Assembly: GCF_050410775.1 (NCBI RefSeq)
Contig: NZ_CP191229.1
Length of the DNA stretch: 64,000 nucleotides
Origin: Erwinia sp050410775
Lineage (GTDB): Bacteria > Pseudomonadota > Gammaproteobacteria > Enterobacterales > Enterobacteriaceae
Direction: 5' to 3' (one strand)
Shown: positions 7,854 through 15,310 of the stretch, piece by piece
Layout of the letters: each line of letters begins with the position of its first letter
Position numbering within the stretch: the stretch's first letter is position 1
Program-made: the position numbers and the translations under genes
The notes under the pieces: model-generated
Database searches by the model: none
What the model was told of the DNA's origin: nothing
Seen by the model: only the letters and a program-made list of their open reading frames with translations

Positions 7854-7877
7854 CGTTATATATCATAATATATAGCG
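7854..7877. promoter_or_regulatory. ModE-type molybdate-responsive site upstream of moaA
   Basis: Two half-sites, CGTTATATA (7854-7862) and TATATAGCG (7869-7877), face each other across a 6-bp spacer. This matches the ModE operator layout (CGNTATATA-N6-TATATNNCG). ModE-molybdate activates moaA in E. coli, and the site lies about 35 bp upstream of a plausible -10 (TAGAAT, 7912-7917). Confidence 0.7.
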
Positions 7878-7952
7878 AAACGCTGCGCTGGTAACGCGGC
7901 GATAATAGCAGTAGAATTTTCCTACCATGATTTACCGATGTCCGGTTTATCA

Positions 7953-8057
7953 CACTTAGCCCTGGCACCTACGTCTCCTGATAGGGTGCCCTGGCCGCAA
8001 CGCTCCGTTGCCAGGGTGCAGAAAGAAATGCCTGCATCTCCCGTATTTGGAAAGGTG
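7953..8057 (+). ncRNA. Moco riboswitch (moaA leader)
   Basis: The leader before moaA matches the molybdenum cofactor RNA motif of E. coli in order: TAGCCCTGGCACCT, then GATAGGGTGCCCTGGCCG, a variable stem (CAACG / CGTTG), CCAGGGTGCAGAAAGAAATG and the 3' part CATCTCCCGTATTTGGAAAGG. The last block contains the ribosome-binding site, so ligand binding would shut moaA translation when cofactor is plentiful. The identification is by resemblance to the E. coli leader as I recall it; the conserved blocks are unambiguous. Confidence 0.88.
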
Positions 8058-8062
8058 TTCTG

Positions 8063-9049
8063 GTGTCACAATTTACCGATAGCTTCGACCGCAGCTTCTA
8101 TTATCTGCGCCTGTCGATTACCGACGTTTGCAATTTTCGCTGTAACTACTGCCTGCCTGACGGCTATAAGCCGCAAGGCGTCGCCAATAAAAGTTTCCTG
8201 ACGCTGGATGAAATCCGGCGCGTGACCCGTGCCTTTGCGGCGGCGGGAACGGAAAAGGTGCGCCTGACCGGCGGTGAGCCTTCGCTACGGCGCGACTTTA
8301 CCGACATTATCGCCGCGGTGCGGGAAAACCCCGCGATCCGCAAGCTGGCCGTCACCACCAACGGCTACCGGCTGGCGCGTGACGTCGCGCAGTGGCGGGA
8401 TGCGGGTCTGACCGCGCTGAACGTCAGCATCGACAGCCTGGACGCCCGGCAGTTTCACGCCATTACCGGCCAGGATAAGTTTCATCAGGTGATGAGCGGC
8501 ATCGACGCGGCCTTTGAGGCGGGCTTCAGTAAGGTGAAGGTGAACACCGTGCTGATGCGCGACGTCAATCACAACAGCCTGCATACCTTCCTTGAATGGA
8601 TCCGCAACCGGTCCATTCAGCTACGCTTTATTGAGCTGATGGAGACCGGCGACGGCGGTTCGCTGTTTCGCAAGCACCATATCTCCGGTGAGGTTATCCG
8701 CGACAGCCTGGTGATGCAGGGCTGGACACGTCAGCCGCGCGAGCGCAGCGACGGCCCGGCGCAGGTGTTCACCCATCCTGATTACCAGGGGGAAATCGGC
8801 CTGATCATGCCCTATGAAAAAGATTTCTGCGCCAGCTGCAACCGGCTGCGGGTTTCGGCGACCGGCAAGCTGCATCTTTGCCTGTTTGGTGACGGCGGCG
8901 TTTCCCTGCGTGACTTGCTCCAGACGGACGATCAGCAGGCTGAGCTTCAGGCGCGCATCGCCGCCAGCCTCCGTACCAAAAAGCAGACGCATTTCCTGCA
9001 TCAGGGCAATACCGGCGTGACGCAGAATCTCTCTTATATCGGTGGCTAA
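8063..9049 (+). CDS. moaA: GTP 3',8-cyclase MoaA
   Basis: Radical SAM enzyme that rearranges GTP to 3',8-cyclo-7,8-dihydro-GTP, the first step of molybdopterin synthesis (product passes to MoaC). At 328 aa it has family length. The N-terminal cluster motif is CNFRCNYC (radical SAM CxxxCxxC), the second 4Fe-4S cluster uses CASCNR plus a later C in LHLCLFG, and the chain ends in the essential Gly-Gly. The start is GTG at 8063, six bases after AAAGG inside the riboswitch 3' end; E. coli starts at the equivalent place. First gene of moaABCDE. Confidence 0.97.
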   Translation: MSQFTDSFDRSFYYLRLSITDVCNFRCNYCLPDGYKPQGVANKSFLTLDEIRRVTRAFAAAGTEKVRLTGGEPSLRRDFTDIIAAVRENPAIRKLAVTTNGYRLARDVAQWRDAGLTALNVSIDSLDARQFHAITGQDKFHQVMSGIDAAFEAGFSKVKVNTVLMRDVNHNSLHTFLEWIRNRSIQLRFIELMETGDGGSLFRKHHISGEVIRDSLVMQGWTRQPRERSDGPAQVFTHPDYQGEIGLIMPYEKDFCASCNRLRVSATGKLHLCLFGDGGVSLRDLLQTDDQQAELQARIAASLRTKKQTHFLHQGNTGVTQNLSYIGG

Positions 9050-9063
9050 CTAAGGACGCAAAC

Positions 9064-9579
9064 ATGGCTAAACCTGTTAACGAATTTATGCCGCTCAGCG
9101 TGGCCGTTCTGACCGTTTCGGACAGCCGCGATGCGGCCAGCGACAGCTCCGGGGACTATCTGCGCGAGGCGCTGACCGAAGCGGGGCACGAGGTGCTCGA
9201 TCATGCGCTGGTTGGTGATAACCGCTATCGCATTCGCGCCGTGGTCTCCAGCTGGATTGCCAGCGCGGATGTGCAGGTTGTGCTGATCAACGGCGGTACC
9301 GGCTTTAACAGCAAAAACAGTACGCCTGAAGCGCTGCTGCCGCTGTTCGATCGCGAGATCGAAGGCTTTGGCGAGCTGTTCCGCATGGTCTCCTGGGAGG
9401 AGGTCGGCAGCGCCACGATCCAGTCGCGTGCGCTAGGCGGCATCGCCAACCAGACGCTGATTTTTGCCGTGCCGGGCTCAACCAGCGCCTGCCAGATCGC
9501 CTGGGAACGGATTATCCGGGAACAGCTGGATGCCCGCACCCGCCCCTGTAATTTTGTCTCCCACCTGAAGAAGTCCTGA
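9064..9579 (+). CDS. moaB: MoaB, molybdopterin adenylyltransferase-like protein
   Basis: MoaB belongs to the MogA/MoaB fold that binds molybdopterin; in E. coli its job is dispensable and may overlap with MogA. The 171-aa length is normal. Family motifs are VLTVSDSRD near residue 18, the VLINGGTGFNSKN loop (usual TGGTG with N in place of T) near 75, and LPGSTSACQ-like VPGSTSAC near 142. The gap to moaA is 14 bp with AAGGA before the ATG, so it is in the same operon. Confidence 0.94.
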   Translation: MAKPVNEFMPLSVAVLTVSDSRDAASDSSGDYLREALTEAGHEVLDHALVGDNRYRIRAVVSSWIASADVQVVLINGGTGFNSKNSTPEALLPLFDREIEGFGELFRMVSWEEVGSATIQSRALGGIANQTLIFAVPGSTSACQIAWERIIREQLDARTRPCNFVSHLKKS

Positions 9580-9583
9580 AACC

Positions 9584-10069
9584 ATGTCTCAACTGACCCA
9601 TATTAATGCGGCCGGCGAAGCGCATATGGTGGATGTTTCCACCAAGCGTGAAACGGTGCGCGAAGCGCGTGCGGAAGCCTTTGTGGTGATGCATCCCGAT
9701 ACGCTGCAGATGATCGTCGAGGGCAGCCATCATAAAGGCGACGTGTTTGCCACTGCCCGCATTGCAGGCATTCAGGCCGCCAAGCGCACCTGGGAGCTGA
9801 TCCCCCTCTGCCATCCGCTCCTGCTGAGCAAGGTGGAGGTCACGCTGACGGCGGATGTGGCGCAAAGCCGGGTACGGATCGAATCGCTGTGCCGCCTGAC
9901 CGGTAAAACCGGCGTCGAGATGGAAGCCCTGACGGCGGCCTCGGTCGCCGCGCTGACCATCTACGATATGTGCAAAGCGGTACAGAAAGATATCACCATC
10001 GAATCCTGCCGCCTGCTGAGCAAAAGCGGCGGCAAGTCAGGCGATTTTCAGGCGGTGGACCGTGATTAA
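9584..10069 (+). CDS. moaC: Cyclic pyranopterin monophosphate synthase MoaC
   Basis: Converts the MoaA product to cyclic pyranopterin monophosphate. The 161 aa match E. coli MoaC. Conserved segments: HMVDVSTKRETVREARAEAF near the N-terminus, AAKRTWELIPLCHPLLLSKV (the substrate-site LCHPL) and GVEMEALTAAS with TIYDMCKA. Only 4 bp separate it from moaB and it overlaps moaD by 8 bp, which indicates coupled translation. Confidence 0.97.
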   Translation: MSQLTHINAAGEAHMVDVSTKRETVREARAEAFVVMHPDTLQMIVEGSHHKGDVFATARIAGIQAAKRTWELIPLCHPLLLSKVEVTLTADVAQSRVRIESLCRLTGKTGVEMEALTAASVAALTIYDMCKAVQKDITIESCRLLSKSGGKSGDFQAVDRD

Positions 10070-10307
10070 CGTTCTCTTTTTTGCCCAGGTGCGTGAGCTG
10101 GTGGGGACCGGCAGCGTCACCATGACGGAAGAGTATGCCACCGTGGAAGCGCTGCGGGCCGCGCTGGCTTCGAAAGGCGATCGCTGGGCGCTGGCGCTGG
10201 AACCGGGCAAGCTGCTATCGGCGGTTAATCAGACGCTGGTGTCGCCGCAGCATCCGCTGAAAGCGGGTGATGAGGTCGCATTTTTCCCACCGGTCACCGG
10301 AGGCTGA
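10062..10307 (+). CDS. moaD: Molybdopterin synthase small (sulfur carrier) subunit MoaD
   Basis: Ubiquitin-like sulfur carrier of 81 aa. It ends in FFPPVTGG, the C-terminal Gly-Gly that is adenylated by MoeB and converted to a thiocarboxylate before donating sulfur in the MoaD-MoaE complex. GTG start overlapping the moaC stop; the moaE start lies one base past its own stop. Length and tail are exactly as in the family. Confidence 0.96.
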   Translation: MINVLFFAQVRELVGTGSVTMTEEYATVEALRAALASKGDRWALALEPGKLLSAVNQTLVSPQHPLKAGDEVAFFPPVTGG

Positions 10308-10308
10308 T

Positions 10309-10761
10309 ATGGCGACGCGGATCAGAGTCGGGCAGGCTCCCTTTGATATGGCAGAAGAGTATCGCTGGCTGGCCGCCTGTGATGAGGATGGGGCTGTCGT
10401 CACCTTCACCGGCAAGGTGCGTAACCACAACCTTGGCGAAAACGTTTCTGCGCTGACGCTGGAACACTATCCCGGCATGACGGAAAAAGCGCTGGAGGAG
10501 ATCGTGGCCGAAGCGCGGACGCGCTGGCCGATGCAGCGCGTGACGGTAATTCATCGCATCGGTGAACTCTTTCCCGGCGACGAAATCGTGATGGTGGGGG
10601 TGAGCGGGGCGCATCGCGGCAGCGCCTTTGCCGCTGCCGAATTCATCATGGACTATCTGAAAACCCGCGCGCCGTTCTGGAAGCGGGAAGCGACCCCGGA
10701 GGGGGAGCACTGGGTTGAAGCGCGCGACAGCGATCGTGACGCCGCCACCCGCTGGGAATAA
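10309..10761 (+). CDS. moaE: Molybdopterin synthase catalytic subunit MoaE
   Basis: Large subunit that transfers sulfur from MoaD to precursor Z to give molybdopterin. The ATG at 10309 gives 150 aa, the E. coli length. A longer frame from 10267 would only read back into moaD. Visible motifs: GAVVTFTGKVRN near residue 27, EHYPGMTEK near 58, the HRGSAFAAAEFIMDYLK region and the catalytic-site K of FWKRE near 126. Last gene of the moa operon; a GC-rich hairpin follows at about 10770-10793 without a clear T-run. Confidence 0.96.
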   Translation: MATRIRVGQAPFDMAEEYRWLAACDEDGAVVTFTGKVRNHNLGENVSALTLEHYPGMTEKALEEIVAEARTRWPMQRVTVIHRIGELFPGDEIVMVGVSGAHRGSAFAAAEFIMDYLKTRAPFWKREATPEGEHWVEARDSDRDAATRWE

Positions 10762-10869
10762 ACCTTCTTGCCGCCCGGCATCCAGGCGGCGGGAAAACCG
10801 CCTCGCTGATGGCATATTGCCGCCCCGCTGTGTACCCTTTCCGTCATAATTCATCTAACAAGGATTGCG

Positions 10870-11964
10870 ATGTCATTTATTTCGCTAAGGCATTTGTCGC
10901 TGCTGGCACTGATGGTGCTGGCGGGCTGTAGCAGCCAGCCAGAAAAAGTTGCGCCGCAGCGCCAGCCCGCTGACGTTAAAGCGCAGATTAGCAAACTGCT
11001 TCCGCCAAAGATCGCCGATCGTCAGGCGTGGACCAACGATATCTTCGCCGCCTTTAACAGTCAGGAACTCGATCCCTCCGTGAGCAACCTCTGCGCGGTG
11101 ATTGCCGTGACCGATCAGGAATCCAACTTCAGCGCCGACGCCAACGTTTCCGGTCTTGCCAAAATCGCCTGGGGCGAAATCGACCGCCGGGCAGGCAAGC
11201 TGCATATTCCCAACTTTGTGGTTCGCACTGCACTCAGAATCCCTTCGCCGGACGGAAAAAGCTATACCGAGCGTCTGGACAATGTGCGCAGTGAAAAAGA
11301 GCTGAGCGCGATCTTTGATGATTTTATCAATATGGTGCCGATGGGGCAGACGCTGTTTGGCAACCTGAACCCGATCCATACCGGCGGCCCGATGCAGGTC
11401 AGCATCGCCTTTGCCGAAGCGCACGCGGAAGATTATCCCTACCCGGTAGAGGGTTCGATCCGGCGTGAAGTCTTTACCCGCCGGGGAGGCATCTATTTCG
11501 GCACCATGCATCTGCTTGGCTATCCGGTCAGCTACAGTAAACCGCTCTACCGCTTCGCGGACTTTAATGCGGGCTGGTATGCCAGCCGCAACGCGGCATT
11601 TCAGGCTGCCGTGGCACAGCTTACCGGCATCAGGCTGGCGCTGGACGGCGATCTGATCCTTTATGGATCGGACCAGGCGGGTTCGACCGAGCTGGCAGTC
11701 CGGACCTTAGGCAAGCGGCTGGATATGAGCGACAGCGCTATTCGTCGTGCGCTGAAAAAAGGAAATAGTATTGAGTTCGGCGAAACCGATCTCTGGAACA
11801 AGGTTTTTGCGCTGGCGGATAAAAATGCCGGCAAGCGTCAGCCGAGGGAAATGCTGCCCGGCATCAGGCTGGAAAGTCCCAAAATCACCCGTAATCTGAC
11901 GACCGCCTGGTTTGCCCAGCGTGTCGACAGCCGCTACCAGCGCTGCCTGTCACGGGCAAAATAG
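10870..11964 (+). CDS. yaiW: YaiW-like outer membrane lipoprotein, DUF1615
   Basis: Predicted lipoprotein with a signal peptide and lipobox LAGC near residue 20. The 364-aa length and blocks such as AVTDQESNF, KIAWGEIDRRA, SAIFDDFINMVPMGQTLFGN, GPMQVSIAFAE, YRFADFNAGWYASRNAAF and LPGIRLESPKITRNLTTAWF match E. coli YaiW as I recall it. YaiW is a surface-exposed lipoprotein that works with the peptide transporter SbmA in uptake of proline-rich antimicrobial peptides; its own mechanism is unclear. Here sbmA is not adjacent and the gene is downstream of moaE, so the partner cannot be inferred from context. Confidence 0.82.
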   Translation: MSFISLRHLSLLALMVLAGCSSQPEKVAPQRQPADVKAQISKLLPPKIADRQAWTNDIFAAFNSQELDPSVSNLCAVIAVTDQESNFSADANVSGLAKIAWGEIDRRAGKLHIPNFVVRTALRIPSPDGKSYTERLDNVRSEKELSAIFDDFINMVPMGQTLFGNLNPIHTGGPMQVSIAFAEAHAEDYPYPVEGSIRREVFTRRGGIYFGTMHLLGYPVSYSKPLYRFADFNAGWYASRNAAFQAAVAQLTGIRLALDGDLILYGSDQAGSTELAVRTLGKRLDMSDSAIRRALKKGNSIEFGETDLWNKVFALADKNAGKRQPREMLPGIRLESPKITRNLTTAWFAQRVDSRYQRCLSRAK

Positions 11965-12041
11965 CCCGGATTGCGCGCCAAAACCTGCCGGCAGGGCTGG
12001 ACTAAAACCAGCGCATACGCAAAATCGCGGTGGATTCAGAC

Positions 12042-12079
12042 AAAAAATAACCCGGTCTGGTAAACCGGGTTATTTTTTT
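12042..12079. terminator. Bidirectional terminator between yaiW and a chemoreceptor gene
   Basis: AATAACCCGGT pairs with ACCGGGTTATT across a short loop, with A-tracts before and a seven-T run after. It can stop transcription from both convergent genes. Confidence 0.9.
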
Positions 12080-12161
12080 ACAGCGGTGCAGTAGTTAACC
12101 GTTCAGGAGCCATGCTAACTGTCTTTGCCATCCCCTGTTTTGCTGATAATGCAGCCCGCCC

Positions 12162-14108
12162 TTAAGCCGTTTCCAGCCGGAACAGCTGCACGGTCTGTGC
12201 CAGCTGCTGCGCCTGATCTTCCAGAGAAGAGGCCGCGGCGGACATCTGCTGCACCAGCGCGGAGTTCTGCTGGGTAGCGCCATCCATCTGGTTGACGGCA
12301 ACGGTTACCTGACCAATCCCCTGCGACTGCTCGTCCGAAGCGTGAACGATCTCGCCGATAATGGTTTTCACCGAGTTCACCGCAACGGTCATTTCATGCA
12401 TCGTTTTACCTGCATCCTGTACCAGACTGACGCCACGGCCCACGCGGTTGGTCGACTCATCAATCAGCGCGGAAATATCCTTCACGGCGTTCGCGCTGCG
12501 CTGAGCCAGACTGCGCACCTCTGCCGCGACGACGGCAAAACCGCGGCCCTGTTCACCGGCGCGGGCGGCTTCCACGGCCGCATTCAGTGCCAGAATATTC
12601 GTCTGGAAGGCGATGCTGTTGATAATACTGGTAATGGCGCCAATCTTGCGGGAGCTGTCGTCAATTTGCTGCATAATTTGCACAACCTGCTGCACCAGCG
12701 CTTCCCCACGCCCGGCAATTTCATTGGCGGTATCGGTCAGGGCGGTCGCCTGGTGAGCATTGTCCGCATTGTGTTTTACCGTTGCGGTAAGCTGTTCCAT
12801 GCTGGCCGCCGTCTCTTCCAGCGCTGCCGCCTGCTGCTCGGTGCGGGAGGCGAGGTCGAGGTTGCCGCTGGCGATTTCGCCGGCTCCCTGACGGACAGAG
12901 TCACTGGCGGAGATGATCTCACCGACCATCGTACGCAGCTGCTGCTGCATCGTCTGCATGGCGAAGAAGATGCTCTGGCTGTCGTTTTTCTCCACCGGAA
13001 TATGGGCAGTCAGATCCCCTTCGGCAACGCCAAGGGCTATCTCTGCGGCCTGGGAAGGCTCGCCGCCAACGGGCCGGGCAATTTTACGGCTGAAGAGCAG
13101 GCCAAGGACCGTACACACGATAATGATACTGAACACCATCATGATCAGGGCATGCATCAGTTGACGGTTAGCTTCGGCCATTACCGTATTCACCGGCGCG
13201 ACGACGCTAAGATACCAGGGATGTTCGCTGTTCCCAATGATGACGGGACGCCAGGTTTGCAGCACGTTCTCGCCCAGTACGCTGTCGTAATGTTCCACAA
13301 CCTGCGTGCTGAAATCGCTGGTGTCGCCTTGATAAGGCTTGCCCGCCAGGGTTGCGTCCGGGGCTGAAACCACCAGACCTTTATTGGAAAGCAGCAGGGC
13401 ATAGCCAGTCCCTTCCCAGGGCTTAATGGCGCCAACGCTCTTCTGCAGCGAGGCCAGCGAGAGATCTGCAGTGGCTACCGCTTTCAGTTTGTTTTCATCT
13501 ATCACCACGGCGGCGACCGAAGTCAGTAACGTATCGACGCCGTTATAGGCATAGCTGTAGGGTTCAATCAGGGTATCTTTCTGCTCTTTCTGCGGGATCA
13601 GGTAGTAGTCGCCCTGGCCCGGCGTCAGAAAGGAGTCAAGATTGTGCAGGGTGTACTGCCCGGCGCTATTGCGATCGACAAAGCGGGCAAAGCGTCCCTG
13701 TGGGGCAGAGTCGGGCAGCAGCGCGAATTCCGCATCACGGCCATCGAAAGCGTTCGCTTCAAAAATTACCGACATCGACAGATAGTCCGGATTTTGCTTA
13801 AGCGAATACTTCATCAGATTTTCGGCAACGCTGCGGTCAGTAATCCCGGATGCCGACAGGGCGATAATGCTCTGACCCAGGTCTCTCGCCACGGTGCGGG
13901 CGTAATCCAGCTCTTTCTGAACGCTGAGCGCGTTGCCAAGGGCAATTTGACCCAGATAGTCTTCCGCCAGCTTGCGCTGCTGCTGGCTTGACTGCCAGCT
14001 AAGAAGACCAATGGTAAGGGTAAAGCCGAGCGTGATCGTCAACCCACCTGCCAGCAGCATAAGGGTTCGCGTACGCATTTTTCGCCTGGAGTGTGGCTGA
14101 CTGTTCAT
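12162..14108 (-). CDS. Methyl-accepting chemotaxis protein with a large periplasmic sensor
   Basis: Transmembrane chemoreceptor of 648 aa. TM1 covers about residues 15-37, a periplasmic region of about 270 residues looks like a double Cache fold (YSYAYNGVDTLLTSVAAVV segment), TM2 follows near 320-345, then a HAMP domain and the cytoplasmic signalling coiled coil. The hairpin tip is present as SIAFQTNILALNAAVEAARA with GRGFAVVAAEVR. There is no C-terminal NWETF-type pentapeptide for CheR/CheB docking. Ligand unknown. Start ATG at 14108 has GGGGAA upstream and a sigma-28 promoter 70-96 bp before it. It is an isolated gene, so it should join the general chemotaxis system encoded elsewhere. Confidence 0.92.
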   Translation of the reverse strand: MNSQPHSRRKMRTRTLMLLAGGLTITLGFTLTIGLLSWQSSQQQRKLAEDYLGQIALGNALSVQKELDYARTVARDLGQSIIALSASGITDRSVAENLMKYSLKQNPDYLSMSVIFEANAFDGRDAEFALLPDSAPQGRFARFVDRNSAGQYTLHNLDSFLTPGQGDYYLIPQKEQKDTLIEPYSYAYNGVDTLLTSVAAVVIDENKLKAVATADLSLASLQKSVGAIKPWEGTGYALLLSNKGLVVSAPDATLAGKPYQGDTSDFSTQVVEHYDSVLGENVLQTWRPVIIGNSEHPWYLSVVAPVNTVMAEANRQLMHALIMMVFSIIIVCTVLGLLFSRKIARPVGGEPSQAAEIALGVAEGDLTAHIPVEKNDSQSIFFAMQTMQQQLRTMVGEIISASDSVRQGAGEIASGNLDLASRTEQQAAALEETAASMEQLTATVKHNADNAHQATALTDTANEIAGRGEALVQQVVQIMQQIDDSSRKIGAITSIINSIAFQTNILALNAAVEAARAGEQGRGFAVVAAEVRSLAQRSANAVKDISALIDESTNRVGRGVSLVQDAGKTMHEMTVAVNSVKTIIGEIVHASDEQSQGIGQVTVAVNQMDGATQQNSALVQQMSAAASSLEDQAQQLAQTVQLFRLETA

Positions 14109-14177
14109 GGAGATTCCCCGATATTGAAAAGTGGAGCAATTTTTGTACTTCCTGTCAGTGAATCTCCCTCTACAAAC

Positions 14178-14204
14178 CTATCGGCAATAAATGTGTAACC
14201 TTTA
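14178..14204 (-). promoter_or_regulatory. Sigma-28 (FliA) promoter of the chemoreceptor gene
   Basis: Read on the minus strand: TAAAGGTT, 11 bp, GCCGATAG. The FliA consensus is TAAAGTTT-N11-GCCGATAA, so each half has one mismatch and the spacing is exact. This ties the receptor to the flagellar regulon. Confidence 0.85.
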
Positions 14205-14367
14205 AGCATATCGGTTTCTTTTTGAGCGGGGATTGCCTGCTGAAATAGGGCACCCTGCATAAAAAGGCAGGATAGGTGCTGGCTTAATCTTCCCGGACTG
14301 TGCCAGACTTAAGCGACACTTTTTGGTTAATCTGTTCAATTTTCGACTCGCGAATAAGGAGAGCATC

Positions 14368-15078
14368 ATGGATCGATATCCACGTTCAAATGACACCATT
14401 GTCTCGCAGGCCAGTTCCGGCCTGCAGACCTACATGGCGCAGGTTTACGGCTGGATGACCTGTGGCCTGCTGCTGACCGCCTTTGTCTCATGGTTCGCGG
14501 CGAATACGCCTGCGGTAATGGAGCTGGTCTTTGCAAATCAGATCACATTCTTCGGGCTGATTATCGTCCAGCTGGGGCTGGTTTTTGTGCTCTCAGGCAT
14601 GGTGCATAAGCTGAGCGGCGCGGCGGCAACGGCGCTGTTTATGCTCTATTCCGCCCTGACCGGACTGACCATGGCGAGTATTTTCCTCGTTTATACCTAC
14701 TCCTCCATCGCCAGCACTTTCCTGGTAACCGGCGGGATGTTTGGCGCCATGAGCTTCTGGGGCTACACCACCAAACGCGATCTGAGCGGCATGGGCAGCA
14801 TGTTGTTTATGGCGCTGATTGGAATAGTGCTGGCCTCGCTGGTGAATATCTGGCTGAAAAGCAGCGCGCTGATGTGGGCCGTCACCTATATCGGCGTGGT
14901 GGTCTTTGTTGGTCTGACCGCCTATGACACCCAGAAGCTGAAAAATATCGGGGAGGGGATTAACGTTGAGGATAAAGAGAATCTGCGTCGCTATTCCATT
15001 ATGGGCGCGCTGACCCTCTATCTGGACTTTATCAATCTGTTCCTGATGCTGCTACGCATTTTCGGCAACCGACGCTAA
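14368..15078 (+). CDS. ybhL: Bax inhibitor-1/YccA family membrane protein YbhL
   Basis: Inner membrane protein of the BI-1/LFG family with seven predicted TM segments and 236 aa. The start MDRYPRSND at 14368 follows AAGGAG and matches E. coli YbhL; an upstream in-frame start at 14323 lacks support. Conserved family blocks include GLQTYMAQVYGWMTCGL, MLYSALTGLT, GYTTKRDLSGMGSMLFMALI and VGLTAYDTQKLKNIGE. Function in bacteria is not established; relatives are proton-regulated calcium leak channels. Confidence 0.93.
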   Translation: MDRYPRSNDTIVSQASSGLQTYMAQVYGWMTCGLLLTAFVSWFAANTPAVMELVFANQITFFGLIIVQLGLVFVLSGMVHKLSGAAATALFMLYSALTGLTMASIFLVYTYSSIASTFLVTGGMFGAMSFWGYTTKRDLSGMGSMLFMALIGIVLASLVNIWLKSSALMWAVTYIGVVVFVGLTAYDTQKLKNIGEGINVEDKENLRRYSIMGALTLYLDFINLFLMLLRIFGNRR

Positions 15079-15090
15079 TCCGGAAAGGGA

Positions 15091-15118
15091 AAAAAGGCGA
15101 ATCTCAGGATTCGCCTTT
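15091..15118 (-). terminator. Terminator hairpin 1 (minus-strand direction)
   Basis: An 11-bp perfect stem, AAAGGCGAATC (15093-15103) with GATTCGCCTTT (15108-15118), TCAG loop. Read on the minus strand it is followed by a T-run, so it can end transcripts from ybhN. On the plus strand the T-run is short. Confidence 0.7.
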
Positions 15119-15139
15119 GAGGTTATTGATACAGTGCCG

Positions 15140-15250
15140 GCTCCGGGAACAGGGCCCGCTCGTAAAGACGCAAAAAGCATCGTCCCTGATAGCCCGGCCC
15201 GCGCCGTCCATGGCGCGGGACGCTTTACTCCCAGTCCCTGTTCCCCGAGC
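15140..15250. other. Long nested inverted repeat between ybhL and ybhN
   Basis: GCTC-C-GGGAACAGGG (15140-15154) pairs with CCCTGTTCCC-C-GAGC (15236-15250), one mismatch in 15 positions. Inside, GTAAAG (15162-15167) pairs with CTTTAC (15223-15228), and CCCGCGCC / GGCGCGGG (15198-15219) forms a tight hairpin. There is no coding frame. The element is bracketed by two terminator hairpins with the same stem sequence, so each converging transcript would carry it in its 3' end. Confidence 0.55.
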
Positions 15251-15271
15251 TTTACCTTTGTCAGCAGTCTG

Positions 15272-15299
15272 AAGGCGAATCTTACGATTCGCCTTTTTT
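15272..15299 (+). terminator. Terminator hairpin 2 (plus-strand direction)
   Basis: AAGGCGAATC (15272-15281) pairs with GATTCGCCTT (15286-15295) across TTAC and runs into TTTTTT. It has the same stem as hairpin 1 and would end ybhL transcripts. Confidence 0.85.
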
Positions 15300-15310
15300 A
15301 GTGCCTGACG

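Noticed and set aside
12342..13367. 341-codon plus-strand frame inside the first chemoreceptor gene
   Set aside because: Antisense to the conserved HAMP/signalling domain; composition follows the mirror of the real frame.
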